64,000 bases of DNA from NCBI GenBank assembly GCA_964036275.1, contig OZ038434.1, positions 34,991,279 through 35,055,278 of the forward strand, in the 5' to 3' direction. A model generated the notes under the pieces. That model saw only the letters and a list, made by a program, of their open reading frames with translations, was not told the origin of the DNA and searched no databases. Source of the stretch: Litoditis marina (lineage: Eukaryota > Nematoda > Chromadorea > Rhabditida > Rhabditidae). Made by a program: the position numbers and the translations under genes. Positions 35,501 to 46,319 of this stretch are shown piece by piece. How positions within the stretch are numbered: the first letter of the stretch is position 1; each line of letters starts with the position of its first letter.

Positions 35501-35650
35501 ACAATAACATTATATCATTGTAATATTAATGATATAATGTTATTGTATGTGCTCAGTGAAAGATGCCACTCAAAATCGTTTCGACACTGATTCAAGACGA
35601 TTTTGGTGTTGAATCCGCGATTTTGAGTGGCACCTTTCACTGAGCACATA
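35501..35650. repeat. Two adjacent palindromes
   Basis: 35501-35546 is AT-rich (ACAATAACATTATATCATTG mirrored). 35546-35650 has arms TATGTGCTCAGTGAAAGATG and the mirrored CACCTTTCACTGAGCACATA, with CACTCAAAATCG repeated inward. Confidence 0.85.
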
Positions 35651-36322
35651 TTTTCATAATAACATTATACTTTTACGTTTCTTTCCAGTCCTCACGTGAC
35701 TTTGCTGTGCACGCTTTAAATCGCCCTCGCATTGATAAAATAATCATACATAATAAGCTGAGTAGTTGAGCGACTGATCATTGCGAAGTAGAGAGTTTGC
35801 CAGTTCTAAAGCTAGCATTTCACTGGCTACGCTGTGTTTTATACTGTTGTTTTTAGTCAAAACTTATAGGTATGACGTGTAGATCAAACTACAATTTTTT
35901 TCAGTCACCACCGATAACGAATCAACAACGTGATTATAGAGTTTTTCGTCGCAATATAAAAACGCCCCATGATATCATACCGGATTAAATATGAGTGTGG
36001 TATTAGTACGTTTCTCTCGCGGTATTTTCGGTCGCAAATGCGCACATTTTGTAGAAAATCTCCGTTTTTGATGGTGAACTGCCCTAGTATACGTGGCAAA
36101 ACGTAAGAGAAAAAGTCTGGTGGTGCAGGTTGCAGGTACATATCACAGTGAATACGACAAAAAAGCTCATTTGTTCTAGATAACACTGTTTCACTGTAAA
36201 ACCAACAAAGAATATGATCATTTCATTCAAGATATTATCTTCAATCTTTGAAGTTGAAAATGTCTGCCAGTCCGGCCAAGTCGGCGTCGAGGGCTTCAAG
36301 GGAATCTGAAGGACAGAGTTGG

Positions 36323-36458
36323 TATACTAGAAGCAAATTGAATAGTCACGTAAAGTTAGAATTCTAATGGGTAATCGTGCACTTTGTCATTGCACGTTTC
36401 TGAGTTCTACTGTGTTTAACACGTTTTACCACGTGAATATGCAATTGACTAACAGTAT
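36323..36458. mobile_element. ~130-bp element (family S), reversed
   Basis: TATACTAGAAGCAAATTGAA at the left and AATTGACTAACAGTAT at the right. It starts 18 bp from the final exon of the truncated paralogue. Confidence 0.8.
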
Positions 36459-36948
36459 ATCAGAATTGACAAAGTGTCCGTTGTAGTTTTAACTCGATAC
36501 ACGATGTTCCGACCAAAATGCGATTAGCCTTCAATCTAACGGGAAAATTGGTTTTTACCGTCAGTTTTGACGATAACTAAATTTCAGTTGTGGGTCAGTT
36601 TCTTACTACCTAAGAATTTTTACCAAGAAACCAGGATAAGTTACCCAGAAAAGCCCAATCAGATATATAATTTTTTCCCTACAACGCACCAGTTAGGTTC
36701 ATGTTTCTGTTCCACTTTCTGTAAACGTTTTTGAGATACGGATGTTCCTCCTGATTAACTTCAAATCGCTCATCAACCAGATCACCAACTATGTCCCGTG
36801 CGACGGTGGGCACCCGGTTCAACAAAATGGCCTCAGTTTCTTCTTGTTCGTTCATTCCCGAGAGCCACAGACCGTTTTTCTGGAATTCGCCTATTTTATT
36901 ATTTTCTATGATTGATGGATTGATTTACTTACATGCAAACAGCTGATA

Positions 36949-37183
36949 TATAGTCTGTTTCAACAATCGATGTACTTCTACAGTAATCTGTAAAATATTC
37001 AAGGGGGTGTTTTCTAATGGAAAAGTCATTACTTGGGTTTCAAATTTTCAGTTAGTAGTAGTAAACATGCAGAAGACACTATAAACATTTTGATGAGTTC
37101 TGTATACGCTCATATACCAAACTTCGACCTGGAAGTGTTAGCAGATTACTGTAGAGGGTTATAAGTGGGTGGAACAAACTATA
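36949..37183. mobile_element. ~235-bp TATAGT-ended element (family N)
   Basis: Starts TATAGTCTGTTTCAACAATC and ends GGGTGGAACAAACTATA. It lies in the intron between the first two retained exons of the truncated paralogue. Confidence 0.85.
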
Positions 37184-37574
37184 CAAGAGAAGATATAGAA
37201 ATATTTTGTTAATCTTTTATTACTCCGTCAGGCGACGTAGTTTGGTCTGGATCCTCATCAGAAGTCTTTGCTCTTTCTCATATAGGAATGGACCAGATCT
37301 TTGTTGTAGTTCGCTCCCATACGTCTATATGCACTAACCAGAAACTGATTGCAGTTACCTGATATTCAGCTAAAAATTATTTATTGGTAGATCTTGAACT
37401 CACCAACAGATTCTGATCCATGTTAACGAAAATAATGCCAGATTCGTAGTCTTCAATCATCTTCTGAGCCTGAGCTTTGACCGGAAAACTTTTACAGTTA
37501 AGCAGAAACAGAATCTAGGGAAGTTACATCAGGTGAGGAGGCGTGGTTCATCGAATTCCGAGATGACGAACAGT

Positions 37575-37716
37575 TTCGCTGTAACATAATTTTCACAGAG
37601 TGGCGCCCGTTCAATAAAAAACGTGGTCGTCCACTGGTTAGATGGAGAGATGAAATGGTCATTGCCGTGCAAAGTTACAACTGTTCAATGAGAAGAAGTC
37701 ATTTCCGTCCGCCATA
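37575..37716 (+). pseudogene. Non-LTR retrotransposon fragment (C-terminal end)
   Basis: The plus frame reads W-R-P-F-N-K, then KRGRPLVRWRDEM, then a stop at about 37716. The W-x-P...RGRP-x-x-RW-x-DE motif is typical of the C-terminal end of reverse transcriptase-type ORFs in non-LTR elements. Upstream sequence is already degenerate, so it is a fossil of a 5'-truncated insertion. Confidence 0.6.
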
Positions 37717-37719
37717 ATG

Positions 37720-39165
37720 TCCGAGACGAGAAGATATTGAGAATGTGCAGAGATGAAAGTATGGGAACTGCCCGGTATGTTTCTTCCTATAAGTCTCTAT
37801 TTCGAAACAATGCGATTATATTTTCCCTCTTCATCATTCAATTAATTTGAAGACTTTTAACTATGTTCTCTAAAATTCTCAGTTAATACGATTTTCGGAA
37901 TAAGAGGAGTAGATTTCCAACCTATTAGGTGAAAAACTGATCTATTTAGCCGTTATTTAACGTTGAATCATATGCAAACCGATATTAACATTAACTTGAA
38001 AAACAACATAGTGATGAATGAAATCGTATTGAAATAATGTTTAACATAGAGGTGAAGGTTTCAGGTTTTCATTCGAAAATACGCGATCGTATCTTGAAAA
38101 TACATGTACAGATCTGTCCTACGTCGAATATGCGGAAACCAAGGGGATGCCCCGGACCGTCTCGAAGGACGGATCTGTATTTCGGCATTTCTTTTGCAAG
38201 TTATACATTAAACGGTATTTAAAGGTGAAGAAGTTGTGTTCGATGTGTCGTGTAGATATGGTTATTATTACTAAGTGAATAGTAACCGTATCTACTGTGT
38301 GTGTGAGTATGGTTTGACAGAACCAAAAGTGAAAACTTCAGTAGAGGATTTTTGTTCGAGAGTTGAACTATGTCTACACATCTTCTCGTTTTTTTTTGAA
38401 TGGTTGTTTGATTCATCTTTCGTCTACTCTTCTCAGCGCCTTGGTGTCTATTTATTTCAAAATGGTAGTAAAACCCATCCTTCGTGTTTTGTTTTTCTCT
38501 TTTGTGTTTCTCAGTGTTTTGCTGTATATTGATCATGGTTCATATGTGTTATTTTCTGACTACTGTACATAAAGTGTATCAACTTTTTGACATGAAAGTC
38601 AGTTTGGCGAAAAACAGGCAGCTGAAGGGGGCCGCAGAAGCTGGCAGTTACAGGGGTACACTAAACGGGACTTAGCGGGGTAGGGCGGGCGATCTCTACC
38701 ATAGCAAAGCAATTTCCAGCGTGGCAATCATGTGCAGCAGTTAGTGAGTTTCGTGCCGCACATCACGGTGAGACCGCTTCCCAATAATTTTGAGTTCTTC
38801 CCTCAGTTGAAAAACGGCCGAACGCGCCAATTAAAATGCGGCCAGCTCATCCCAGACAGAGCTGCGGACCCGCGCGGAAAAAATATACTGTAGTTTGAGC
38901 GCGTTAATTTTTGTTGAAATTTGCATAATTTTCATGGGAAAGTCTGCTCCGTTGTTAATAACCGCTTGCGTACAGTATGCGAAGCGGTTTTTTATTTTTC
39001 CGTTATTTCTATTGGACCATTTCTGTCGAGCGGTCTTACCGTGACATGTGTGGCGAGTACGAGTCCACTCGGCGCTGAAAGTTTTTCATTTAACTCACAC
39101 ATAGAAAATCTGGGAGTTAGAGGAGTAGGTAGAGGGAAGTTCGTTACCGCAACGCGCTGGCCCTA
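37720..39165. other. Intergenic, no gene seen
   Basis: AT-rich sequence with a short inverted repeat (CAGATCTGTCCT near 38109, AGGACGGATCTG near 38164) and unremarkable open frames. From about 38590 base composition rises toward the decayed Maverick, but no further Maverick gene is recognisable. Confidence 0.5.
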
Positions 39166-39169
39166 ATTT

Positions 39170-41640
39170 CCCACGGCTAAGTCTCGGATTTTCTACGGCT
39201 AACTCTCCCGACTTTTGTCATAGCAGTCAGTATCCCGCTCAGCAAGCATACATTCCCTGCATAACCCGAACAACAGTCTAGCTTTGTTCTCGGGGAGGGA
39301 GAATTTCGACCAAGTAGAAACCATTATATGGTGGGGGAAGTATAATCAGTGCAATGTTTGTAGTTAATACTTCAGGCTGACGCAGTGGCATGGGATTGTT
39401 GCACAGCAGAAATGGATACATTGAAACAACGTCACGATGTTCCAAGGTAGTATTCTCAGTTGAATCTGCTTTTGCGTACAGACGATAATTTTGAGTTCTA
39501 CCCCCACTGAACGAATCTCGTACTCTCAGTCTTTTGCAGCGTTGAGTGTATTTGAAAAATTTACTCATCTCTCTATTGGATGCGAGTTCGGTATCAATGT
39601 CGTGCTCACACATTACTCTGAGATTGTATCCCGCGGCAGTAATCAAAGCGAGACGCTCCTTGGTTTCACGTAGGAGGTCACCCATAGTTTTATCGTAGTA
39701 TGGGTGCTTAGTGTGAGCCTTGGAATGAATTTCGCAACCATGAATCCAACAACCCAACACTTCAATAACCGTATTTGTTTCCTCATGATAGGCATCAAAC
39801 TTGACTCTCCGTTCGCCAATGTGAACTACATTCTCAACCCCCTTCAACGCGTACTGTAAGTCAATGATCTCGGTTCTTTCTACCCATTTAGAATATATCT
39901 GATGGCCAATTTAGACTGAACATCATTCGAATGGAATCCGTGCTCGGGTATGATTCCAACCTGATTTGGTTCCATATGACATTTTTCAATATGAAGAAAG
40001 AGAACGATGCAAACGTACAAGCGTGTACTATGGGATTGAACGTGGTAAGATCGATGAACGACTTGATAGATCTAGAAACACCTTGATGTAAGACGGCAAT
40101 GTCATTCATACAGTACTCATGCAACTTTTTGTCAAAGTCGAATACGGTACTCCTGTTTTCTTCGTACCATTCCATGAATTCGGAATGCGCTCCGTTTTTC
40201 AACTCATTTGGATTGTAGTATTCTACTGGTGGCAGAGAAGTGGAGATTGTTCCGTGTCGGTCTGGGTGATTGTAGAGGTACGGGAAGGTACCCTTTTCCA
40301 TATCGGGGAATCCGAACGCTTTTGGTATGGCAGATAGAGCAACAGGAACAAATCGGAATGAATCTCTGAACTTGAGATTATTATGATTGACATCGTATTC
40401 GGGCTTGACACACATTTGAATAATTTTCAATCCCTTTTTTAACCAGTCTGGTTTGACACCAATATCAATCATGGGTTTGATTTGGAAATGTAGATCGAAC
40501 CTGGAACCGTTTTGGCGATAGCGATAGCATTGTCCAATGTACAGTCATATAGTAGGAAATGTACAAACTGTTTGATCACTGCATCTCGTGGCTCATCTCT
40601 CGTTGTACACTTGAAATGTCCCGTTAGATTCGGTCCGCAATTATTACAAACAGTATCGATCGGTGTGCCAATACACTGTTCGCAAAACATTGAGTGACCA
40701 ACGTAATTGGGCCATTGCTCACAATGGTTTTCCAAATCATCAGACTCTTACAGTAGAACTGTCTCAAGATCATAAATTCGAATCTTGAATTTTTCCTGTT
40801 TTTCCAAAAGTTTTTGGTCTTTTGCACTGCAGTAGGAGGGGTCCAACTACATTTGTGAAGACCAGCTCAAACGTGTCTAGAGCAATCTGAACACCATTCG
40901 GTTTCACCACAGACATGAATTCCGTTAGGTAAATTTTGGGGTTTGTAGAAAGCCCGACGGTCTGGTATCGGACACATTGATGATGTTCTGTTAAGAACCT
41001 TGTGCGAATCAAAACACTCTTGTTTGTAGAAAATAACGTGACAGCCGACACATTCGGTGGGTTGTATTTGTTGACCCTGACAGTTCGGCTTCCTACATTG
41101 CTTACACATTGAATCGCAAAAATGTTGATCGAATCGGATATACGATTGTGAGCATAGTCCACACCATTTGAATCCTAATGAATCTCTTGTAGGTTTGGAA
41201 CAGTCGTATACCTCCAGATGAGAAAGTACACTTTTGCTGGAGGTGTTCGCGTGTATACTGCAATATTGTAGTTTCAAAGTACACCTGCGACAGCTCTAAA
41301 TGCATCGTACCCAATTGATTCTTGATCTCTATCTAGATTGGCCTATAACAGGAATTGTTCTGCTTCAGTAATCCAGCTTCTTTTCGGTCTTCGAGTGTTT
41401 CGAATGTCCATCCTTGTACGAATTTCCTCATTTTCGAATCTATTGTTGTGCGCGTAGGCTGCGTCCGCAACCAATTTGGCCAGCACTATGGTTCTGGCGA
41501 AATTGAGGTTGTCGTCGCATGGAATAAACCGCTTTATTTTCTTCTTCGCATCAAAATAGTTGGACAATCTTGGCGACGAGCAGAGTGGAATGCTAATCGT
41601 ATGACCCGTTCACCGTTCCATTTGACTATCTAATTCTCTC
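39170..41640 (-). pseudogene. Decayed Maverick/Polinton protein-primed DNA polymerase B
   Basis: Minus-strand blocks in family order. An N-terminal region around 41567-41343 (DDNLNFARTIV) is followed by a Cys/His-rich region near 41200-40950 with several CxxC pairs. Next come the exonuclease motif DLET near 40770, a second exonuclease block (NGSRFDLHF) near 40490 and FRDSF...KGTFPYLYNHP near 40370-40250. A GCWIHGC motif lies near 39750 and polymerase motif A (DVVSMYP) near 39420, then an LCREC block to about 39230. The reading frame is broken by an in-frame stop near 40748 and frameshifts near 40500, 39880 and 39285. The rest of the palm domain is missing. No integrase, capsid or protease gene remains nearby, so this is a truncated fossil of a large virus-like DNA transposon. 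Confidence 0.8.
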
Positions 41641-42570
41641 AAGTGTAAACTCTCTGTTGATAAGGTGCCCTTATGACCCTTATTCACCTTTCCAAGTCTA
41701 ACTCTCTCTCTTTTGTATACTATCTCTACACTAGATCGTTGTACTGTGTGAAACAGTGTTTCGCAATATGAACTACGAATACAGTCTTATCGACAGCGAT
41801 TGGGAAAATTCCGGTGACCCTTCAGTAGACTAGGAAGATTTCATAGAAGATGTGTTGGGTTATGAAGAGTATGTAAAAGAATACCTATGAAGAAATTTGA
41901 CTGGAAGTGAGAGAGTTTCTCGAGTTTTTCCAACAGAAACCTGATTTTGGAAAACCTAATCCAAACAATCTAAATATGCATAAGAATGAAAGAGAAACTA
42001 TAGACTGGACCTGCACAACTCTTTACCTCGATATAGATTTTGGTAGTTTTGCATCCTAATAAAAACATTTTTTATTCTTTTATTTGGAGTTAAAACCTGA
42101 AAATATGTTTTGTAGTTTAAACGTTTTGTAGTTCAAACTTTTGATTACCAAACAGTTTTGCCCTCTACAATCGATAGTTCAATCTGGTGAATATGATAAA
42201 AAAAAATTTCCGAATTATATTGATTTTCACCTTCATGGCATTCATTCGTAGTTCGTATTCGATTTAGTTGAGTTTTTGAGAACGATGATGAAATGTGTTA
42301 CGGCGTTATCAGTTTAATTTTGGAGTTGGCAATTCTGGGGACAAAAGTATCGCTGTGTTATCAGTCACTTCAAATGTGGTAAATCGGGGGGGGGGGGGGG
42401 AGTACACTACTGTAACATTTATGATTGTTGGCGCCAAACGCTGGCGCCCGTTGGCACCAAATAAGAAAAGGCTTGCGTTGTACTGTAATGACTCAGATTT
42501 TCATAGAATAGGTGAAAAGTACGGTTTTGTGGTTTTTACAAGTTTTTACAAGCCAAATTTTAGAAGTCGA
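41641..42570. other. Flank between Maverick fossil and inverted repeat
   Basis: No supported gene. A 21-codon frame (ATG at 41768, TAG at 41831) is too short to call. AT-rich sequence follows, with a G-run at 42386. Confidence 0.5.
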
Positions 42571-43099
42571 TTCATGAAAAAGTGGGGGCCCAACGAATGT
42601 AAGATTTGTCTTCTGCTGTGCGCCGCTTAGACAACTACTCTCAAATGGAACAGCTACTGCTACAAAAATCGAAAAATACTAATATACTCAAGTATAACTG
42701 TTCATTACAAACATACAAAAGTCGTAAAATATTTTCTCAAACCTGTAAACTAGAATCTACAAGTCACAGCTGCGAAAGAGAGAACAACCTTTGAATAATA
42801 TGACAAACGTTATAGCACCTAGAATTGAAGTAATGACAGAAAATGCCAACCATTGTGTACAAAACCAGGAACTCTATAATTGAGTAGGTTGAGTTAACAT
42901 CTGTGATTTGTAGATTCTAGTTTACAGGTTTGAGAAAATATTTTACGACTTTTGTATGTTTGTAATGAACAGTTATACTTGAGTATATTAGTATTTTTCG
43001 ATTTTTGTAGCAGTAGCTGTTCCATTTGAGAGTAGTTGTCTCAGCGGCGCACAGCAGAAGACAAATCTCACATTCGTTGGGCCCCCACTTTTTCATGAA
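42571..43099. repeat. Long inverted repeat IR1 (193-bp arms)
   Basis: Arms 42571-42763 and 42908-43099 are near-perfect reverse complements around a 144-bp loop. The outer ends read TTCATGAAAAAGTGGGGGCC and its mirror. The small number of mismatches implies recent origin or gene conversion between the arms. Confidence 0.95.
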
Positions 43100-43265
43100 T
43101 TTTTCTCTTTTTGTATACATGCCGTAGGTATGTGGTTTGATCTGTACGGTGCAGATAAAATTGTTTTCTTGATGAACCACTTGTCAAGTATTACCATCAT
43201 TCGGAAAAAAAATATGACGTCAACATTGCAGTTCTAGAAACTTACTTCATCTGCCCTTCAGAATC

Positions 43266-44045
43266 GCAGAATACGTCATGTTTGAATGAAGTTTTATCGT
43301 TAATATACCACTTTAAGATATTTTCAGCATTTGAAAATATATGTGACGTCAACTTTGCACTTTTCAAAAATGACGTCATCTGGTCTCCAGAATCCCAGAA
43401 TACGTCACTCTTAGATTGAGTTTCACCGTTAATTGACCCTTTCTAAGACATTTTCATCATTTGAAAATATATTTGACGTCAACTTTGCACTTTTCAAAAA
43501 TGACGTCATCTGGTCTCCAGAATCCCAGAATACGTCACTCTTAGATTGAGTTTCACCGTTAATTGACCCTTTCTAAGACATTTTCATCATTTGAAAATAT
43601 ATTTGACGTCAACTTTGCACTTTTCAAAAATGACGTCATCTGGTCTCCAGAATCCCAGAATACGTCACTCTTAGATTGAGTTTCACCGTTAATTGACCCT
43701 TTCTAAGACATTTTCATCATTTGAAAATATATTTGACGTCAACTTTGCACTTTTCAAGAATGACGTCATCTGGTCTCCAGAATCCCAGAATACGTCACTC
43801 TTAGATTGAGTTTCACCGTTAATTGACCCTTTCTAAGACATTTTCATCATTTGAAAATATATTTGACGTCAACTTTGCACTTTTCAAAAATGACGTCATC
43901 TGGTCTCCAGAATCCCAGAATACGTCACTCTTAGATTGAGTTTCACCGTTAATTGACAGTTTCTAAGATATTACCATCATTTGAAAATATATGTGACGTC
44001 AACTTTGCATTTTTCAAAAATGACGTCATCCGAGCTCCAGAATCC
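43266..44045. repeat. 130-bp satellite array, six units
   Basis: Units begin at 43266 (diverged), 43396, 43526, 43656, 43786 and 43916. The inner four are practically identical. Each of the five conserved units has TGACGTCA once, plus TGACGTCAAC. A degenerate half-unit precedes the array from about 43185. It is the same unit as 1-260. Confidence 0.95.
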
Positions 44046-44613
44046 TCGATGACGTCATCAGTAGAAGACTTACATCTAAACCGATGTCAGTTCATGTCGT
44101 GGTATCATACTTCAAATTTTACTTGAATTGGTTAGGACTGAGCTGAGTTATAACGCAATTTGATTTACCCCGACAGAGAGGGCGAGAGAGTGCACGAAAT
44201 GAAGAGACGCAGAGACATTTTCAAAGACCTATAACTTGATTAAAAAAAAATTTTTTCGAAAAAAAGTTTGCGCCCCCAAGGTTTGAGTGGGATATCTATC
44301 GTGTCCCAAATTTTCAGTCAAATCGGTTCACACATAAAAATTTCCCAGGAGTGCGCACCAACACACACACACTGACACACGACGGAAGTTGGCGCTCTTG
44401 ATGAAGCGAAAACGTCATAACTTGGCTCAAACTTGACCGATTTCGTTCAAATTTCGAACATAGCTTGTAAATGTGCCATAGAAAATCAGCAAATCATAAA
44501 AAGTTCTGATTTGCACAATTGGACCTTTTTGAGAGTGAACTAAAAAAATGAAAGCGCGCATTAGCCGGACCAAAGACAAATCTCGCACAGCGCTTCGCGC
44601 TGCGCGCGATTGG
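44046..44613. mobile_element. Unique tail of the satellite-bearing element, copy 2
   Basis: Near-identical to 261-820. It starts CGATGACGTCATCAGTAGAA, also a CRE palindrome, and ends in the GC-rich hairpin CGCACAGCGCTTCGCGCTGC. The copies diverge immediately after GCGCGAT, which marks one element end. Confidence 0.8.
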
Positions 44614-44774
44614 CGCCAAAAACAATTTGAAAAATCAGGATCACACCGTTTGAGAACTCGAAACTTCGTTTAGATATCAGGATGTTTGATAGTCACCAAT
44701 TTTCGAATTTCATTCTGATTGTTCTAGTCAATGAGTGATTGTACTAGTACAACTAGCAGAAAGAGAACAATTCG

Positions 44775-45098
44775 TAAAAAGTGGGGGACCAGGAAGTGTG
44801 TGAGTTCTGTTCGGTTTCACCGTTTTCAGCAAAAAGTGAACAATACGAGGTAAGGAGTGTGCAACAAAAATAGAACAATACAGGTTTGCACCACGGTTCA
44901 TAAAAAACATTTATTACACAAATCCTGATTTTTGCGTGAGTGTATGAGTAGTTTGACGTACGTACGCTGTGAAACTTTGTGCAAACCTATGTAGTGTTCT
45001 ATTTTTGTTGTACACTCCCAACCTCGTATTGTTCACTTTTTGCTGAAAACGCTGAAACCGAACAGAACCCACACACTTCCTGGTTCCCCACTTTTTAC
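44775..45098. repeat. Long inverted repeat IR2 (~120-bp arms)
   Basis: Arms 44775-44891 and 44979-45098. The ends GTAAAAAGTGGGGGACCAGG and mirrored ATTTTTCCCCAC-type termini resemble those of IR1. Together IR1 and IR2 flank the satellite element. Confidence 0.9.
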
Positions 45099-45342
45099 TA
45101 ATTTTTTTCCACTTTTCGACACAATACGTGAGCGAAACTTGGTTAGTCTCGGAATATTCATCTTCTTACATTTCCTTACATCAACATTTGTGGTATTAAC
45201 TGTACTGTTTAGTTCAGTTACACACGTCCTGATGTAGAGCACAAAAGTGTTAACAAACATCTATATTTTGTATCACGTCAAGTCAAACATAGATCAAACA
45301 TAAACTTGGTGTTCTGCGAGATACTGAATGCAAAAGCGAGAT

Positions 45343-45450
45343 ACTTATACCCATAGTTAGAGATTATCGCATACCGCATTATCCAATTTAATCTGTTTGC
45401 CACTAATTGCTCCGTGTACGTGACCAAATAGCGGTTGAATAATGATGAGG
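45343..45450. repeat. Dispersed repeat shared with 34257-34392
   Basis: Both copies read ACTTATACC..AGTTAGAGATTAT, then GCTAATTGCTC/ACTAATTGCTCC and GTGTACGTGACC, and end GGTTGAATAATGA. The rank among element families is unclear. Confidence 0.6.
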
Positions 45451-45454
45451 TGTT

Positions 45455-45576
45455 ATAGAAGGACGATTATGTGGTCCAATCGCAATGCTTCAGTCCTTTA
45501 AACTGCAATACATTTTTCAATTGCAGTTTAAAGGACCGTTGACACGGGATTGGTCCACATAATCGTCCTTCTTCAA
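45455..45576. mobile_element. ~120-bp hairpin MITE (copy 6)
   Basis: AGAAGGACGATTATGTGGTC at the left and GGTCCACATAATCGTCCTTC at the right, around TGCAATACATTTTTCAATTG. One of the best copies. Confidence 0.9.
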
Positions 45577-45893
45577 AGAATGAACCACCACATACTGCAA
45601 GTGGATCAAAATATAAACCTTGTTTGAAATTGAACACAGCAGGAAGTGATACAAATAGTATGATTCGGACGAGTGTCGCATCTAGACCACGTAAAAATGT
45701 TGACAGTTTTGACTTCTCACTTGAAGAGACCATTTCCCTCTAATCTGGAATTTTCGAATTTGCAAAAATGTATTCTATTGTGTTTTAATAGTCAACCTCA
45801 AAAATTTGAAGTGAGAAAAAATTGCCTAATGGCATTGAGTACGTACCCCATAGGAAATTGGTGAGTACGGCGGATATAGTGGTGAAACCGTGG

Positions 45894-46130
45894 TATAGTT
45901 CGCACATTTCCCAACTGGACTTTGGCAGCTTGCCAATGAAATTTCAAGGCAGTTTTCCAACACGTTGAAATATTTCAGAACAAAAAAAAATTATGTGAAG
46001 GGTTCTTCTCCTTGGTCATAATTCGTATTCAGGGCAAATTTCTGTAAAACATATGTTTTCTCTAAATAACAGTGTTCCAAAGTTTTTGGCACGCTGCCAA
46101 CGAGTCCAGTTGGGAAATGTGTGCACTATA
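45894..46130. mobile_element. TTGGCAGC inverted-repeat element
   Basis: Starts TATAGTTCGCACATTTCCCA and ends TGGGAAATGTGTGCACTATA. The next inner pair is TTGGCAGCTTGCCAA / TTGGCACGCTGCCAA. It has the clearest termini of its family. Confidence 0.85.
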
Positions 46131-46246
46131 GGGGTCAATCTGTGGGAAGTCCGCGACAAATCCGTGGTAGATTCGTGGTGAATCCGGGGTCAGAGTTAGT
46201 GCTGCAGCCTCCAATATAATCAGCTTCTGCTCCTTCCCATTCCATG

Positions 46247-46317
46247 CAAGCGTGGCGCAGTGGTAAGCTTACTGTTTGATAACCGACTGCCCGAGGGTTC
46301 GAGTCCCCGTGGTGCAA
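46247..46317 (+). repeat. tRNA-like sequence, probably tRNA-derived
   Basis: TGGCGCAGTGG (46253-46263) matches the A box and GGTTCGAGTCC (46296-46306) the B box. The loop between them could present GAT as an anticodon. The acceptor arms do not pair well and the T stem is imperfect, so this is more likely a tRNA-derived repeat or decayed tRNA than a working gene. Confidence 0.5.
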
Positions 46318-46319
46318 AC

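Larger units (their letters stand above)
33570..36240. other. Repeat-filled stretch between the secreted gene and its paralogue
   Basis: No supported coding exon. It contains a fragment of the TTGGCAGC element (33571-33620), a TATAGTCGCCATTTTCCCC repeat (33980-34080, related to 16540-16665 and 7385-7490), a repeat shared with 45343-45450 (34257-34392), two tRNA-like elements, the 34963-35140 repeat and palindromes at 35501-35650. The open frame at 33931-34293 is built from these repeats. Confidence 0.7.
36241..37481 (-). pseudogene. Truncated paralogue of the 28448-33415 secreted gene
   Basis: Segments 37481-37404, 36879-36690 and 36305-36241 (TGA) correspond to exons 6, 7 and 8 of the secreted gene. 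The lengths are similar (78, 190 and 65 nt) and phases match; joined, they stay open for 110 codons. The blocks IEDYESGIIFVNMD and HPYLKN-VY-R-KW are shared. Exons 1-5 and the signal peptide are absent, and a LINE fragment lies where they would be. The acceptor of the first retained exon reads TTTTCCG instead of a normal CAG. This fits a partial tandem duplicate that is probably inactive. The intact frame leaves room for recent decay or a yet unseen upstream exon. Confidence 0.75.

Noticed and set aside
41768..41833. 21-codon frame beside the Maverick fossil
   Set aside because: Too short and unsupported; may be chance.
43266..44045. CRISPR-like array
   Set aside because: Units are contiguous 130-bp satellite repeats with no unique spacers, and the genome is animal.
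44046..44613. Helitron 3' end
   Set aside because: A GC-rich terminal hairpin is present, but no CTRR terminus or A/T insertion site follows.
46247..46317. Functional tRNA gene
   Set aside because: A and B boxes are good, but acceptor and T stems do not pair properly; reported only as tRNA-like repeat.
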